Assembly: GCF_003944835.1 (NCBI RefSeq)
Contig: NZ_RWIV01000001.1
Coordinates: 4,081,501-4,145,500, forward strand
Direction: 5' to 3'
DNA from: Bacillus sp. HMF5848
Lineage (GTDB): Bacteria; Bacillota; Bacilli; Bacillales; HMF5848
DNA length: 64,000 nt
The notes below the pieces were generated by a model. That model made no database searches. It had not been told where the DNA came from and worked only from the letters and a program-made list of their open reading frames with translations. This document shows, piece by piece, positions 42,423 through 50,765 of this stretch. Position 1 is the first letter of the stretch, and the number at the start of each line of letters is the position of its first letter. The translations under genes were made by a program, and so were the position numbers.

Positions 42423-45086
42423 TTAGACGGCTCCTTCAGTTAAGATGACATACGTTGCAATTTCATGTCCTTTTATCGTGTCGCTATTATCAAATAAGCG
42501 CTGCATTACATCCCCATTTAACTGTGTTTTCACAATCGGATGCGGGCAGAGGAAATTCACGTTTTCGTCTGACTCGCACGGATTCCACAATCGTACTTCG
42601 ACGTGATCATGTTTACGACGAATCGTACTCCATTGCAGCGTACGATTGTCAATTTCAAACAGACTCACAGGTGTTGGCACGTGCGCTTCAACAAACTTTG
42701 GTGGCACGCGGAACATTTTCGCTTCTGTCGCTACTTCTGCTAGCTGTTTACGCTCTAGCTCAAAAGCAAAGTCAAACGTATACGTGCCCATGCATTGCCC
42801 GCCTGGTGTTTCCATGTTCGGTCCGGCACCTCCCCCGCGCGTGCGTAAGTCATCACGCGACAACCAGCCGACACTGCGAAGCACTGTAATATCGAGTGAA
42901 TTTTCATACACTTGGTATTCTTGCAGACCGCGGTGGTAAAACGTTAAGTCATCAACATGAATAAACGATTGCGATGGTTCAACAACAACCGGTACTTCTT
43001 TTTGCTTTGGTGCGTCAAATTGCTCAGCTGTTACCGCAGGTCGTTTCACAATTTCAAAGGCAGTATCACTGTATGTGAAGTCTGGTTTTGTCACGAGCGG
43101 GTATGTCACGCGCAAACGTTGGTCTTTGGCCCGATTTGTGACGGTCACACTGACTTTGACTCGCTTGCCGGTCACAGTAAGCATGACATCAATTAAGCTT
43201 TTGACTGTGGTCGCACTTGGACCCGTTCTATCTTCATTTAATGACGCAGGCTGCTGCATGCCAAGTGTGTAACGTACGACAGACACGTTGTTGTTGCTGT
43301 GAATAATTGGCTCACCCATGAGGCGTGCGATTGTTTTCTGGTCGTTAACAGGTGGGGAGTAATTATACTCATCGCCGGCATCAAGTGTGCTATAAAACTG
43401 CATTAAGCGTTTGTATTCTTGTTGTTTAGCTTTATCAAAAAGTGTGAGTGTGCCATCTCGTTCTATATTTAGTTTGATATATTCATTTTCAGCTTGCGGT
43501 TCCATCGTTAGCTCCTTCGGCTCTCCATCGATCATCGTAAACGATGATAACGAGAGGGCCGGTACATTTTTCACATGAATAGCGATATCATAGAAGGTTG
43601 CTTGCTTAAATTCTGGGAACGCATCAACAGGTGATTCAAAGACGCGCCCGGTTGATTGCGATAAAATGGTCGGGACAATTTTGTTGCCGCTGTCGTCTTG
43701 TAAAATAAACGACTTGTCGTCGTGTCGCCAGACACGGCCTTGCACCCAGCCGGTGAATGGTACAGGATGCGGGTTAAACAGTGCAAACGTTGCACAATCG
43801 TCGAACGGCTTACGCAGGCCGCGTCCACTCATCGCGTCATCGCGGTAGCCTGCTGCTTGCAGTGCTTGGTGTTCAAGCATGCTCATGCGCTGCTCCAATC
43901 TTTTCGTTCTAATTTCCATTTCGTCGTGCACGTCGTCAACACTACAGCCACAAATGCTGTCATGCGGATGGTTTTGCAAAAGTAGCTTCCACGTATCTTC
44001 TATATATACAGCTGGATAGTCAGCTTGAGCGCAAAGCGCAAATAACGGTTCGATGTAGCCCGTAAGGACGTCCTCGATGCGCTGGTTTTGTTCTTTTAAA
44101 TATGACCGAGTGGAGAGCACATTCGGTAGAACGTACAAATGCTCGTTATTACGCATTTCGCCTTTGTGAACGGATAATTCGAGCGGCAGCTCGCGTTTGA
44201 CCGCTTCGAGGTATGCTTCATATGTACTCGGATGAAGCTGTAGCTTGTTTATTTTTTCATCAACATCACCATAGCCCGGCATAAGGTGGTCGCCTCCGTA
44301 TGTGAGGAGGAGCTGGGAGGTGGTGGCGTATCGTTTGATTTTGTCAAAGTATTGGGTGGTGGCTGTTTCATAGTTGGCATCGTCTAGTACGGGCTGGTAG
44401 TAGCCTTCTGGCAAGAAGATAGTGAGTACTTCTGAGCCGTCTGGTGCTTGCCAGTATAGTTCGGACGCTTGGGCGTTGAGTCCTCGGGCTAGGATCGCGT
44501 TGTCGATGCTGAAGCCTTGGAGGATTTGCGGCATTTGTCCGATGTGGCCGAACGTGTCGGGCAGGTAGCCGATGCGTTGTGGCGCGCCGTATTGGTTGGC
44601 GAGCTTGTGTCCAATTTCTAGGTTGCGGATGAGTGATTCGCCTGCGACGAGGAATTCGTCGGCTAGGACGTACCACGGGCCGATGATGATTTTGTTCGTT
44701 TCGATTAGTTTCTGGACGCGTTGTTTTTTGTCCGGCTCGCAGACGTCTAGGTAGTCTTCGAGTGCGGCCATTTGCCCGTCCATGACAAAGGCTTTGATTT
44801 CGCCGGCCTCGAGGCCGTGGATGATGCGGTCCATGACGGTGAGCAGGCGGTGGCGAAATTGTTCGAATGGGAAGTACCATTCGCGGTCCCAGTGCGTGTG
44901 AAAGACGATGTGACAAGTGGTGTGTGGGTGGTGGTGGGTCTGGGATGGTGCTGTCACATGGTTTTCGGCTGGGTTTGGGTTGGGTGTGCTCGTTGTCATG
45001 CGGTTCTCAGCTCGGGTTGGTGCTGTATCGTTGGGCGCGCTCGTTGTGGTGCGCGCCTCGTTTGTATGGTCGTTAGTATGTGTCAT
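42423..45086 (-). CDS. GH38 alpha-mannosidase
   Basis: An 887-residue glycoside hydrolase of family 38. The zinc-binding FHTHWDREWY is at ~61-70, the nucleophile region GYLPDTFGHIGQMPQ at ~175, HPHDSICGCSVDDVH at ~370, and the C-terminal beta domains follow. It has no signal peptide, so it acts in the cytoplasm on an imported mannoside. The first ~55 residues are an odd Thr/Pro/Asn/Ala-rich stretch (TTTSAPNDTAPTRAEN) not typical of the family; a start at Met30 is possible. Its ATG overlaps the permease stop. Confidence 0.93.
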   Translation of the reverse strand: MTHTNDHTNEARTTTSAPNDTAPTRAENRMTTSTPNPNPAENHVTAPSQTHHHPHTTCHIVFHTHWDREWYFPFEQFRHRLLTVMDRIIHGLEAGEIKAFVMDGQMAALEDYLDVCEPDKKQRVQKLIETNKIIIGPWYVLADEFLVAGESLIRNLEIGHKLANQYGAPQRIGYLPDTFGHIGQMPQILQGFSIDNAILARGLNAQASELYWQAPDGSEVLTIFLPEGYYQPVLDDANYETATTQYFDKIKRYATTSQLLLTYGGDHLMPGYGDVDEKINKLQLHPSTYEAYLEAVKRELPLELSVHKGEMRNNEHLYVLPNVLSTRSYLKEQNQRIEDVLTGYIEPLFALCAQADYPAVYIEDTWKLLLQNHPHDSICGCSVDDVHDEMEIRTKRLEQRMSMLEHQALQAAGYRDDAMSGRGLRKPFDDCATFALFNPHPVPFTGWVQGRVWRHDDKSFILQDDSGNKIVPTILSQSTGRVFESPVDAFPEFKQATFYDIAIHVKNVPALSLSSFTMIDGEPKELTMEPQAENEYIKLNIERDGTLTLFDKAKQQEYKRLMQFYSTLDAGDEYNYSPPVNDQKTIARLMGEPIIHSNNNVSVVRYTLGMQQPASLNEDRTGPSATTVKSLIDVMLTVTGKRVKVSVTVTNRAKDQRLRVTYPLVTKPDFTYSDTAFEIVKRPAVTAEQFDAPKQKEVPVVVEPSQSFIHVDDLTFYHRGLQEYQVYENSLDITVLRSVGWLSRDDLRTRGGGAGPNMETPGGQCMGTYTFDFAFELERKQLAEVATEAKMFRVPPKFVEAHVPTPVSLFEIDNRTLQWSTIRRKHDHVEVRLWNPCESDENVNFLCPHPIVKTQLNGDVMQRLFDNSDTIKGHEIATYVILTEGAV

Positions 45087-45994
45087 CCTTTTACTGCTCC
45101 TTTCATGGCGCCGGCGATAAAGTGCTTCTGCATGATGGCGAAGAAGATAATGATTGGTAGCACCGATATGACGGAGCCGGCTGCGATGTAGCGCCAGTTC
45201 GCTGAGAAGCTACCGGCGAGGGTGTTAACGCCGAGCGGTAGCGTGTACATCGTTTGGTCGTTTAAGATAATAAGCGGCCATAGGAAGTCGCCCCATGCCA
45301 TAACAAAAATAAAGATGGCGAGGGTGACGACGGACGGTTTGACGAGTGGCATAAGTACGCGCCACCATATTTGAAACGAGTTCGCGCCGTCCATGCGCGC
45401 GGATTCGTCAAGCTCAAACGGAATCGTGAGAAACGCTTGGCGCATTAGGAAAATACCGAACGCGGTTGTCGCGTGTGGCAGGATCAGGCCTGCGTACGTG
45501 TTTTGTAAGCCGAGCTTAAGCGCGAGTATATAAATCGGAATCATGAGCAGTTGAAACGGTATCATCATCGTGCTGATGATTAGGATAAAAACTATATTTT
45601 TGCCGCGGAATTGCATGCGCGCGAGTGGATACGCGGCGAGCGAGCAAAAAATAATGTTTAAAACGACGGTTGCGACCGCTACGATGATGCTGTTAAACAG
45701 GTAGCGGAAGAACGGGAATGCCTTCATGACTTCGACGTAGTTTTGCAGCGTCGGTTGCTCTGGTATGAGTTGCGGCGGGTAGGCAAAGATGTTTTCGCTG
45801 CCTGATTTTAGTGATGTGGCGACGAGCCACAGAAATGGTCCAATTGTTAGCACTGTCATGAGTAACAGTAGCGCGTACGATATTGCTTTTTTAAGTATGT
45901 CTTTTGGTTGTAGTTTTTTCTTTGGTATGTGTATGGTTGGTTGTTGTTTTAGCTCGGCTTGCTGTTGGGCTTTTTCAAGCTGTGGCGCACTCAT
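45083..45994 (-). CDS. ABC sugar transporter permease (MalG/UgpE type)
   Basis: A 303-residue inner-membrane permease with six transmembrane helices. The EAA loop DESARMDGANSFQIWWRVLM (~200) contacts the ATPase. A ~30-residue Gln/Lys-rich cytoplasmic start is longer than usual. AAGGGGG precedes the ATG. It pairs with the permease at 46112-46987 and the binding protein at 50766-52118. No ATPase gene is in the locus, so a shared MsmX-type ATPase encoded elsewhere is likely. Confidence 0.92.
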   Translation of the reverse strand: MSAPQLEKAQQQAELKQQPTIHIPKKKLQPKDILKKAISYALLLLMTVLTIGPFLWLVATSLKSGSENIFAYPPQLIPEQPTLQNYVEVMKAFPFFRYLFNSIIVAVATVVLNIIFCSLAAYPLARMQFRGKNIVFILIISTMMIPFQLLMIPIYILALKLGLQNTYAGLILPHATTAFGIFLMRQAFLTIPFELDESARMDGANSFQIWWRVLMPLVKPSVVTLAIFIFVMAWGDFLWPLIILNDQTMYTLPLGVNTLAGSFSANWRYIAAGSVISVLPIIIFFAIMQKHFIAGAMKGAVKG

Positions 45995-46111
45995 ATAGTT
46001 ACCCCCTTCATGTTCAAAGTATGTTGGTGGTGCTGCCAGGATAATGCTTTGGCTGCCGGTGGTGTTTCGTAGTTGCGAGTGATGTGTACGATATTGTCGC
46101 CCGCATCTATG

Positions 46112-46987
46112 TTACCCCCTGATAGCTGTTTCTTTTTTATTCATAAAACGAATGTTTAGTATTGATAGGATAAGCGTGATGAGAAACAGGATCACACCTG
46201 CGGCACTCGCATAGCCCATGTTAAGCTTCGTGAATGCTTCTTCGTAAATATAGAACACGAGTGTTTTTGAGCTGTTTAATGGGCCGCCACCTGTCATGAC
46301 ATAGATTTCCTCGAACACTTTCATGGCGGAAATGGACGACATGATCGACACGATCATAATGGATGGCATGAGCAAGGGGATCGTAATGTGGAGGATTTGC
46401 TTCCACTTGTTCGCCCCATCGATTCGCGCTGCCTCGTATAGTTCGGACGGAATCGACTGCAAGCCAGCGAGGTAGATTACCATGTAGTAGCCGAGCCCTT
46501 TCCAAACAGTCACCGCCATGACGGCAAATATGGACGTCGTTGTCGATGTAAGCCAGTGGACAGGTTCTTGAATGATGCCGGACGCATCTAGTATATAGTT
46601 GAGAATTCCTTTGTCAGCGTATACCCATTTCCACATGATACCGACTACAACCATTGATGTGACAACTGGCACGTAGTAAGCCGAGCGGAAAAAGGCGATG
46701 CCTCTGATTTGTTGGTTGACGAGTATCGCAAGGAAGATTGGTAGTATAACGAGCGCTGGGACCACGCCGATTAAGTATAAAAACGTTTGGCCGAGCACTT
46801 TCCAGAATAGGTCGTCTTTGAATAGTTCTTCGTAGTTTGCTAGGCCGACGAAATTTGCTTCTTGGACCATGTTGTAGTCGGTGAAGCTGAGCCAGATGGC
46901 GTCGAGCATCGGGTAAAATATGAATGCGCCGAGGATGATACATCCCGGTAGTAAAAATAGAAACGGTGTGAACGGATTTCGTTTCAT
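46112..46987 (-). CDS. ABC sugar transporter permease (MalF/UgpA type)
   Basis: A 291-residue permease with six transmembrane helices. NPFTPFLFLLPGCIILGAFI is at the start, FTDYNMVQEANFVGLANYEE follows, and the EAA loop is YEAARIDGANKWKQILHITI (~185). First gene of the permease-mannosidase block; a 117-bp gap separates it from the second permease. The region upstream is filled with short tandem repeats. Confidence 0.92.
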   Translation of the reverse strand: MKRNPFTPFLFLLPGCIILGAFIFYPMLDAIWLSFTDYNMVQEANFVGLANYEELFKDDLFWKVLGQTFLYLIGVVPALVILPIFLAILVNQQIRGIAFFRSAYYVPVVTSMVVVGIMWKWVYADKGILNYILDASGIIQEPVHWLTSTTTSIFAVMAVTVWKGLGYYMVIYLAGLQSIPSELYEAARIDGANKWKQILHITIPLLMPSIMIVSIMSSISAMKVFEEIYVMTGGGPLNSSKTLVFYIYEEAFTKLNMGYASAAGVILFLITLILSILNIRFMNKKETAIRG

Positions 46988-47039
46988 TATTGTGTCACCT
47001 CTAATTCGTTGTGGTGTGGGTGGTGATTGAGAAAAAGGT

Positions 47040-47262
47040 TTATGGGCTGAGTTTTGCTATTTATGGGCTGAATTTCGCCGTTTATGGGCTGAATCCTGGT
47101 GTTTATGGGTGAATCTCCGGTGTTTTGCTTGCCAAAATTTTTATGCGCCAGTTTTTGCTGTTTATGCGCCAACTTTTGCTGTTTATGCGTGTGATTCTCG
47201 CGTTTATGCGCCAATTTTTGCTGTTTATGCGCGAAATTCTCGAGTTTATGCGTATTTTGCTA
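47040..47262. repeat. Array of ~21-nt degenerate tandem repeats (TTTATGSGC type)
   Basis: About ten units begin TTTATGGGC or TTTATGCGC, then a variable A/T-rich half such as CAATTTTTGCTG. The first four carry GGGCTGAAT, the later ones GCGCCAA. A weak 75-codon frame here (46987-47214) only reflects the repeat. The array separates the permease gene from the ROK gene. Confidence 0.85.
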
Positions 47263-47283
47263 GTTCGCTAGTGTAGCCGATGT

Positions 47284-47401
47284 GTTTGTGCGTAAAACTT
47301 AGGTTGTTTTGCGTAAAAAACAAGTGTTTCTGCGGAAAATCCACGTGCGTTTGCGGAAAACTCAAGCTTTTCTGCTGAAAATCCAGGTGTTTCTGCGGAA
47401 A
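47284..47401. repeat. Second ~21-nt array (TTTSTGCGGAAAA type)
   Basis: Units such as GTTTCTGCGGAAAATCCACG, GTTTGCGGAAAACTCAAGC and TTTCTGCTGAAAATCCAGG run up to the ROK stop codon. Confidence 0.75.
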
Positions 47402-48469
47402 TCAGGCATTCTGCGTGTGCGCGTCGAAAACTAGTTTACTAGCACCAGCGACGCCTGCTTGATTACCGAGGGCGGCTGGGATGATCGGTGTTGCGACTTC
47501 GTAAGTTGCTAGTTTGGTGATGAGTTGCGGCCACCATATGTGTTTCGAGTCAATCACGCCGCCACCAATAATGATAGCGTCTGGATCGATGGCTACAGTC
47601 ATGTTGTAGATTACGAGCGCTAAGTAGTCTAGGTACGTGTCGACAACTTCGTGCATCGCGGAATCTACAAATACTTGTTGGCCATGCGTGTATTGTGTTG
47701 AAGTTGGACCGACTGCTTCGTTCGCTTGACGTACGAGTGCGTTTGCCTGGTTTACGGCTTCGTTCGCTTGACGTACGAGTGCGGTACCTGATAGATACTG
47801 CTCGATGCAGCCTTTTTTGCCGCAGTTGCATGGGTGACCATTTGGGACAAGAACGACGTGGCCCCACTCCCCGCTTTGGCAGTGCGCGCCGGTTACGAGC
47901 TGGCCGTTAATGATGTTGGCGCCACCGACGCCGGTTCCGAGCGTGAGCATAATAGCATTTTTAAAGTGATGTTGTGGGCCGAGCCACAACTCTCCTAGTA
48001 GTGCCACGTTTGCATCGTTGTCAACGTGACAAGGTAGGCCGTATTTTTCTTCTATTATTGTTTTGATGTTTGTGCCTTGCCAGCCTGGTAGGTTGGCGGT
48101 GGCGTAGACGACTTCGCCGGTGATCGGGTTGATGCGACCGGCTGAACCGATGCCGATGCCCGCGAGTTGCGCGGTGTCGGATGCTTCGTGTTGAGTCGTA
48201 TCGGATGCTTCGTGTTGTGCAGTGTCCGTTGCTTCGTGTTGTGCAGTATCCGTTACTTCGTGTTGTGCGGTGGCATCGCTCGGTAGCGCGGCAGCGTGTG
48301 CTAGCAATCTATCAATGATTGTAAACAGTGCTTGCAGGATGCCTTCGCGTCCTATCGTGATGTCGGTGTTTATTTTTTCTTTTACAAGGAAAGTGCCGTT
48401 TGTGTCGATGATGGCGCCTTTGATGGCGGTGCCACCGATGTCAATGCCGATAGCTTTCATGGTTGTCAC
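47402..48469 (-). CDS. ROK-family sugar kinase with in-frame repeat insertions
   Basis: A 355-residue ROK kinase, longer than the usual ~290-320. GIDIGGTAIKGAIID is the N-terminal phosphate loop. VDNDANVALLGELW carries the catalytic Asp, LTLGTGVGGANI follows, and the zinc motif is GHPCNCGKKGCIEQY. Two insertions are tandem duplications: an AQHEASDT-type 8-residue unit repeated about four times (~66-97) and LVRQANEAV repeated at ~230-250. Near nanE, a ManNAc kinase role is likely. Confidence 0.9.
   Translation of the reverse strand: MTTMKAIGIDIGGTAIKGAIIDTNGTFLVKEKINTDITIGREGILQALFTIIDRLLAHAAALPSDATAQHEVTDTAQHEATDTAQHEASDTTQHEASDTAQLAGIGIGSAGRINPITGEVVYATANLPGWQGTNIKTIIEEKYGLPCHVDNDANVALLGELWLGPQHHFKNAIMLTLGTGVGGANIINGQLVTGAHCQSGEWGHVVLVPNGHPCNCGKKGCIEQYLSGTALVRQANEAVNQANALVRQANEAVGPTSTQYTHGQQVFVDSAMHEVVDTYLDYLALVIYNMTVAIDPDAIIIGGGVIDSKHIWWPQLITKLATYEVATPIIPAALGNQAGVAGASKLVFDAHTQNA
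48179..48274. repeat. 24-bp minisatellite inside the ROK gene
   Basis: Four units of 24 bp (core GCTTCGTGTTGTGCAGT) lie in frame, so unit number can change without shifting the frame. Confidence 0.85.
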
Positions 48470-48487
48470 CTCGTTGACGGGCCAAAC

Positions 48488-49336
48488 TTAATATATTTTT
48501 TCAACAACAGCCTGGGCTGTTTTTTCTTTCATCTTGATGGCTTGCTCTTTGTTTTGCAGGGCGAGGCCGGTGCAAAGTAGGTCTATGACAAAGAGTTGGG
48601 CGATTTTCGATGCGAGTGAGCCACCTTCTAGTGGGGATTCTTTACCGCCACTTAGGAGGACATAATCTGCTATTTTTGTAATAGGCGATCGCGCGTAGTA
48701 CGTGATGGCGATGACCGTTGCGCCGTTTTGTCTTGCAATTGATAATGAGTCAATCGTGTCCTTCGTGCTTCCCGATACGCTTAAACCGACGACGACATCG
48801 CCTTTTGATAGTGTGGCAGCTGTCATCGCTTGGATGTGCGGGTCGATGATGGCATCGACTTGGCGTCCGATTCGAATGAAGCGGTATTTGGCATCCTGCG
48901 CGGTTAAGCCGGAGGTACCGACTCCATAGAAGTAGACTGATTTTGCTTCGTTTAAGACGTTGATAGCTTGTTGCAGTACTTGCTCGTTGATTAAATGCAT
49001 CGTTTCATCGATAGCATTTTTCGTATAGTTGGAGATGGCGGAAATAAAGTTCGTGCCTTCGTCCGGTTCCTCTTGTTCCATCGTTGATAAGTCTTTGGCG
49101 ATCGCAAGCTTGAATTCTTGGTAGCCTTTGAGTCCGATTTTGCGGCAAAATCGGAGAACAGTCGTTTCGCCAACTTCAGCGACATCGGCTAAGTCCGTGA
49201 CCGAATAATAGAGAACTTTTTCAAGCTGCTCAACGACGACGCTTGCTACCTTTTGCTCTGACTTTGTTAGTGAAGGGTAGTGGCTATTAATAAGCCCAGC
49301 GATTTTGCTTTTTAAATGCGAATGTAATATTGTCAT
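48488..49336 (-). CDS. MurR/RpiR-family regulator
   Basis: A ~282-residue regulator. The N-terminal HTH_6 domain (~15-85) shows YPSLTKSEQKVASVVVEQL and VGETTVLRFCRKIGLKGYQE. The SIS sugar-phosphate domain (~115-250) shows VYFYGVGTSGLTAQDAKYRF and VVVGLSVSGSTKDTI. It probably senses an amino-sugar phosphate such as ManNAc-6-P and represses the locus. ATG 49336 is preferred; it lies within the 3' end of nanE (50-bp overlap). Confidence 0.92.
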   Translation of the reverse strand: MTILHSHLKSKIAGLINSHYPSLTKSEQKVASVVVEQLEKVLYYSVTDLADVAEVGETTVLRFCRKIGLKGYQEFKLAIAKDLSTMEQEEPDEGTNFISAISNYTKNAIDETMHLINEQVLQQAINVLNEAKSVYFYGVGTSGLTAQDAKYRFIRIGRQVDAIIDPHIQAMTAATLSKGDVVVGLSVSGSTKDTIDSLSIARQNGATVIAITYYARSPITKIADYVLLSGGKESPLEGGSLASKIAQLFVIDLLCTGLALQNKEQAIKMKEKTAQAVVEKIY

Positions 49337-50030
49337 TTGACTTCCCATCCTTTATTGCCTGTACGTAACGTTTTGTTATGTCTTGAGGTCTTGTAATGGC
49401 TGATCCCACCACAACGGCGAACGCGCCTAGCTGCAGGGCTTGGTTCGCAAGCTCCGGCGAGTGAATGCGCCCTTCCGCGATCACAGGAATGCGTAGCGTG
49501 GTGACTAATTTTTCAAGAAGCGTAAAATCTGGTCCTGGTTGTTGTGGTGAATATGGCGTGTAGCCAGACATCGTTGTCGACACGCAGTCAAAGCCTAGTT
49601 TTTCGGCGTTGAACCCTTCTTCAAAGGTTGATATGTCAGCCATAATGGCGACGTGTTTTGATTTAGTGTATTGGACGAGCTTTTCTAGTGATTCACCGTT
49701 CGGGCGTTTTCGCTTTGTCGCATCGATCGCGATCATGTCAGCGCCCGCTTCGAGCAGCTCGTTGATTTCCTGTTTAGTTGCGGTTATATAGATGTCCGAA
49801 TCGGGATACGTGCGCTTGACGAGCCCGATGACTGGGAGCTTCACAGCTTGCTTGATGGCGATGATGTCTTGCTTGCTGTTGGCGCGAATAGCTCTTGCAC
49901 CGCCCATTTCGGCAGCGACGGCCATCTTCGCCATAATGTCAGCTCCGTGAAGTGGTTCATCCTCTAATGCTTGGCAAGATACGATTAAAGATCCTTGAAC
50001 ATCTTTAAAATTGAAAGTTGTGTAGTCCAT
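49287..50030 (-). CDS. nanE: N-acetylmannosamine-6-phosphate 2-epimerase
   Basis: A ~247-residue TIM barrel that converts ManNAc-6-P to GlcNAc-6-P. It has GSLIVSCQALEDEPLHGADI, IMAKMAVAAEMGGARAIRAN, LPVIGLVKRTYPDSDIYITA, DMIAIDATKRKRPNG, ISTFEEGFNAEKLGFDCVST and PVIAEGRIHSPE. ATG 50030 fits the family; two earlier ATGs are in frame. No sialate lyase lies beside it, so the feed is probably ManNAc phosphorylated by the ROK kinase rather than sialic acid. Confidence 0.93.
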   Translation of the reverse strand: MDYTTFNFKDVQGSLIVSCQALEDEPLHGADIMAKMAVAAEMGGARAIRANSKQDIIAIKQAVKLPVIGLVKRTYPDSDIYITATKQEINELLEAGADMIAIDATKRKRPNGESLEKLVQYTKSKHVAIMADISTFEEGFNAEKLGFDCVSTTMSGYTPYSPQQPGPDFTLLEKLVTTLRIPVIAEGRIHSPELANQALQLGAFAVVVGSAITRPQDITKRYVQAIKDGKSNDNITFAFKKQNRWAY

Positions 50031-50765
50031 TTCACTCACCATACTTTCTTCGTGATGTGTTGCTAGTTTGTGCATTGGTTGCGGTGGATGCCGCGCATAC
50101 TAGTTGATTCGTTACCTAGGATTCAAGGGTGTGAATCTAGGGCTGCGGTATGTACCGCGTGTATCTATGTTCGGGTGGTAGACCCTGGTATTGTAAGTAT
50201 TGTTAGGTTTGATATCGGAATTTCACTGTAATTTTGTCTTGTTGTGTCGTTTTTTGGCGGTACATTGTACCGACTTCGCTCGACATGTTTTGCAGCCTTG
50301 ATATGACTGGGTTTATCTCAGTATCAAATTTGTCGGTACCACGTACCGACAATATCCGATAATTTGCGACTTAAATCGATCTGAGTTTCTATTACATTTC
50401 AGGTTTGTGTGACCCACTTTCATCATTTTCCGGGCTGTGACCTGAGGTTTTTACGGTTTTATGCGTCACCGCCCACCTACGTTCGTTGCGTCAACCCAGA
50501 TTTCCCGTTTTCGGCGGTGCCGCGCCTCATGGTTCGTGCGCTAACCTCATATTTCCCGTTTTCGGCGGTGCCGCGCACAGGTTTGGGCTCAACATCCGCG
50601 CTAGAATTGGTGATGTTGCTAACCCGCGCAATCGGTAAGGTGTGCCGCGCACCGCCGTCCTACTTTTGGCGGGCTACAGTGGGCCGGTTAGGGTAGCCTT
50701 TAAAGAGAAGGAGGAAAGGATCCGATCCCTTTCCCCCTTTCTTTTCCCAAAATATATATAGCTAG
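50031..50765. other. Intergenic region with GC-rich direct repeats and palindromes
   Basis: No gene is supported. TTTCCCGTTTTCGGCGGTGC occurs twice (~50499 and ~50548), with a partial third copy near 50650. Inverted repeats include TGTCGGTACCACGTACCGAC (~50330) and CGGTACATTGTACCG (~50260). A frame through 50409-50696 reflects the repeats. Confidence 0.6.

Noticed and set aside
44368-44916. 182-codon Arg-rich frame, same strand as the GH38 gene but another phase
   Set aside because: It lies wholly inside the clearly conserved GH38 coding sequence. The GC-rich codon pattern produces such shadows.
46987-47214. 75-codon frame rich in HKQQKLA and QPIN units
   Set aside because: It is the translation of the 21-nt array and has no conserved start or RBS.
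47040-47262. Possible CRISPR array
   Set aside because: Units are contiguous ~21-nt repeats without unique spacers of regular length, and no cas gene is present. The same holds for 60268-60583.
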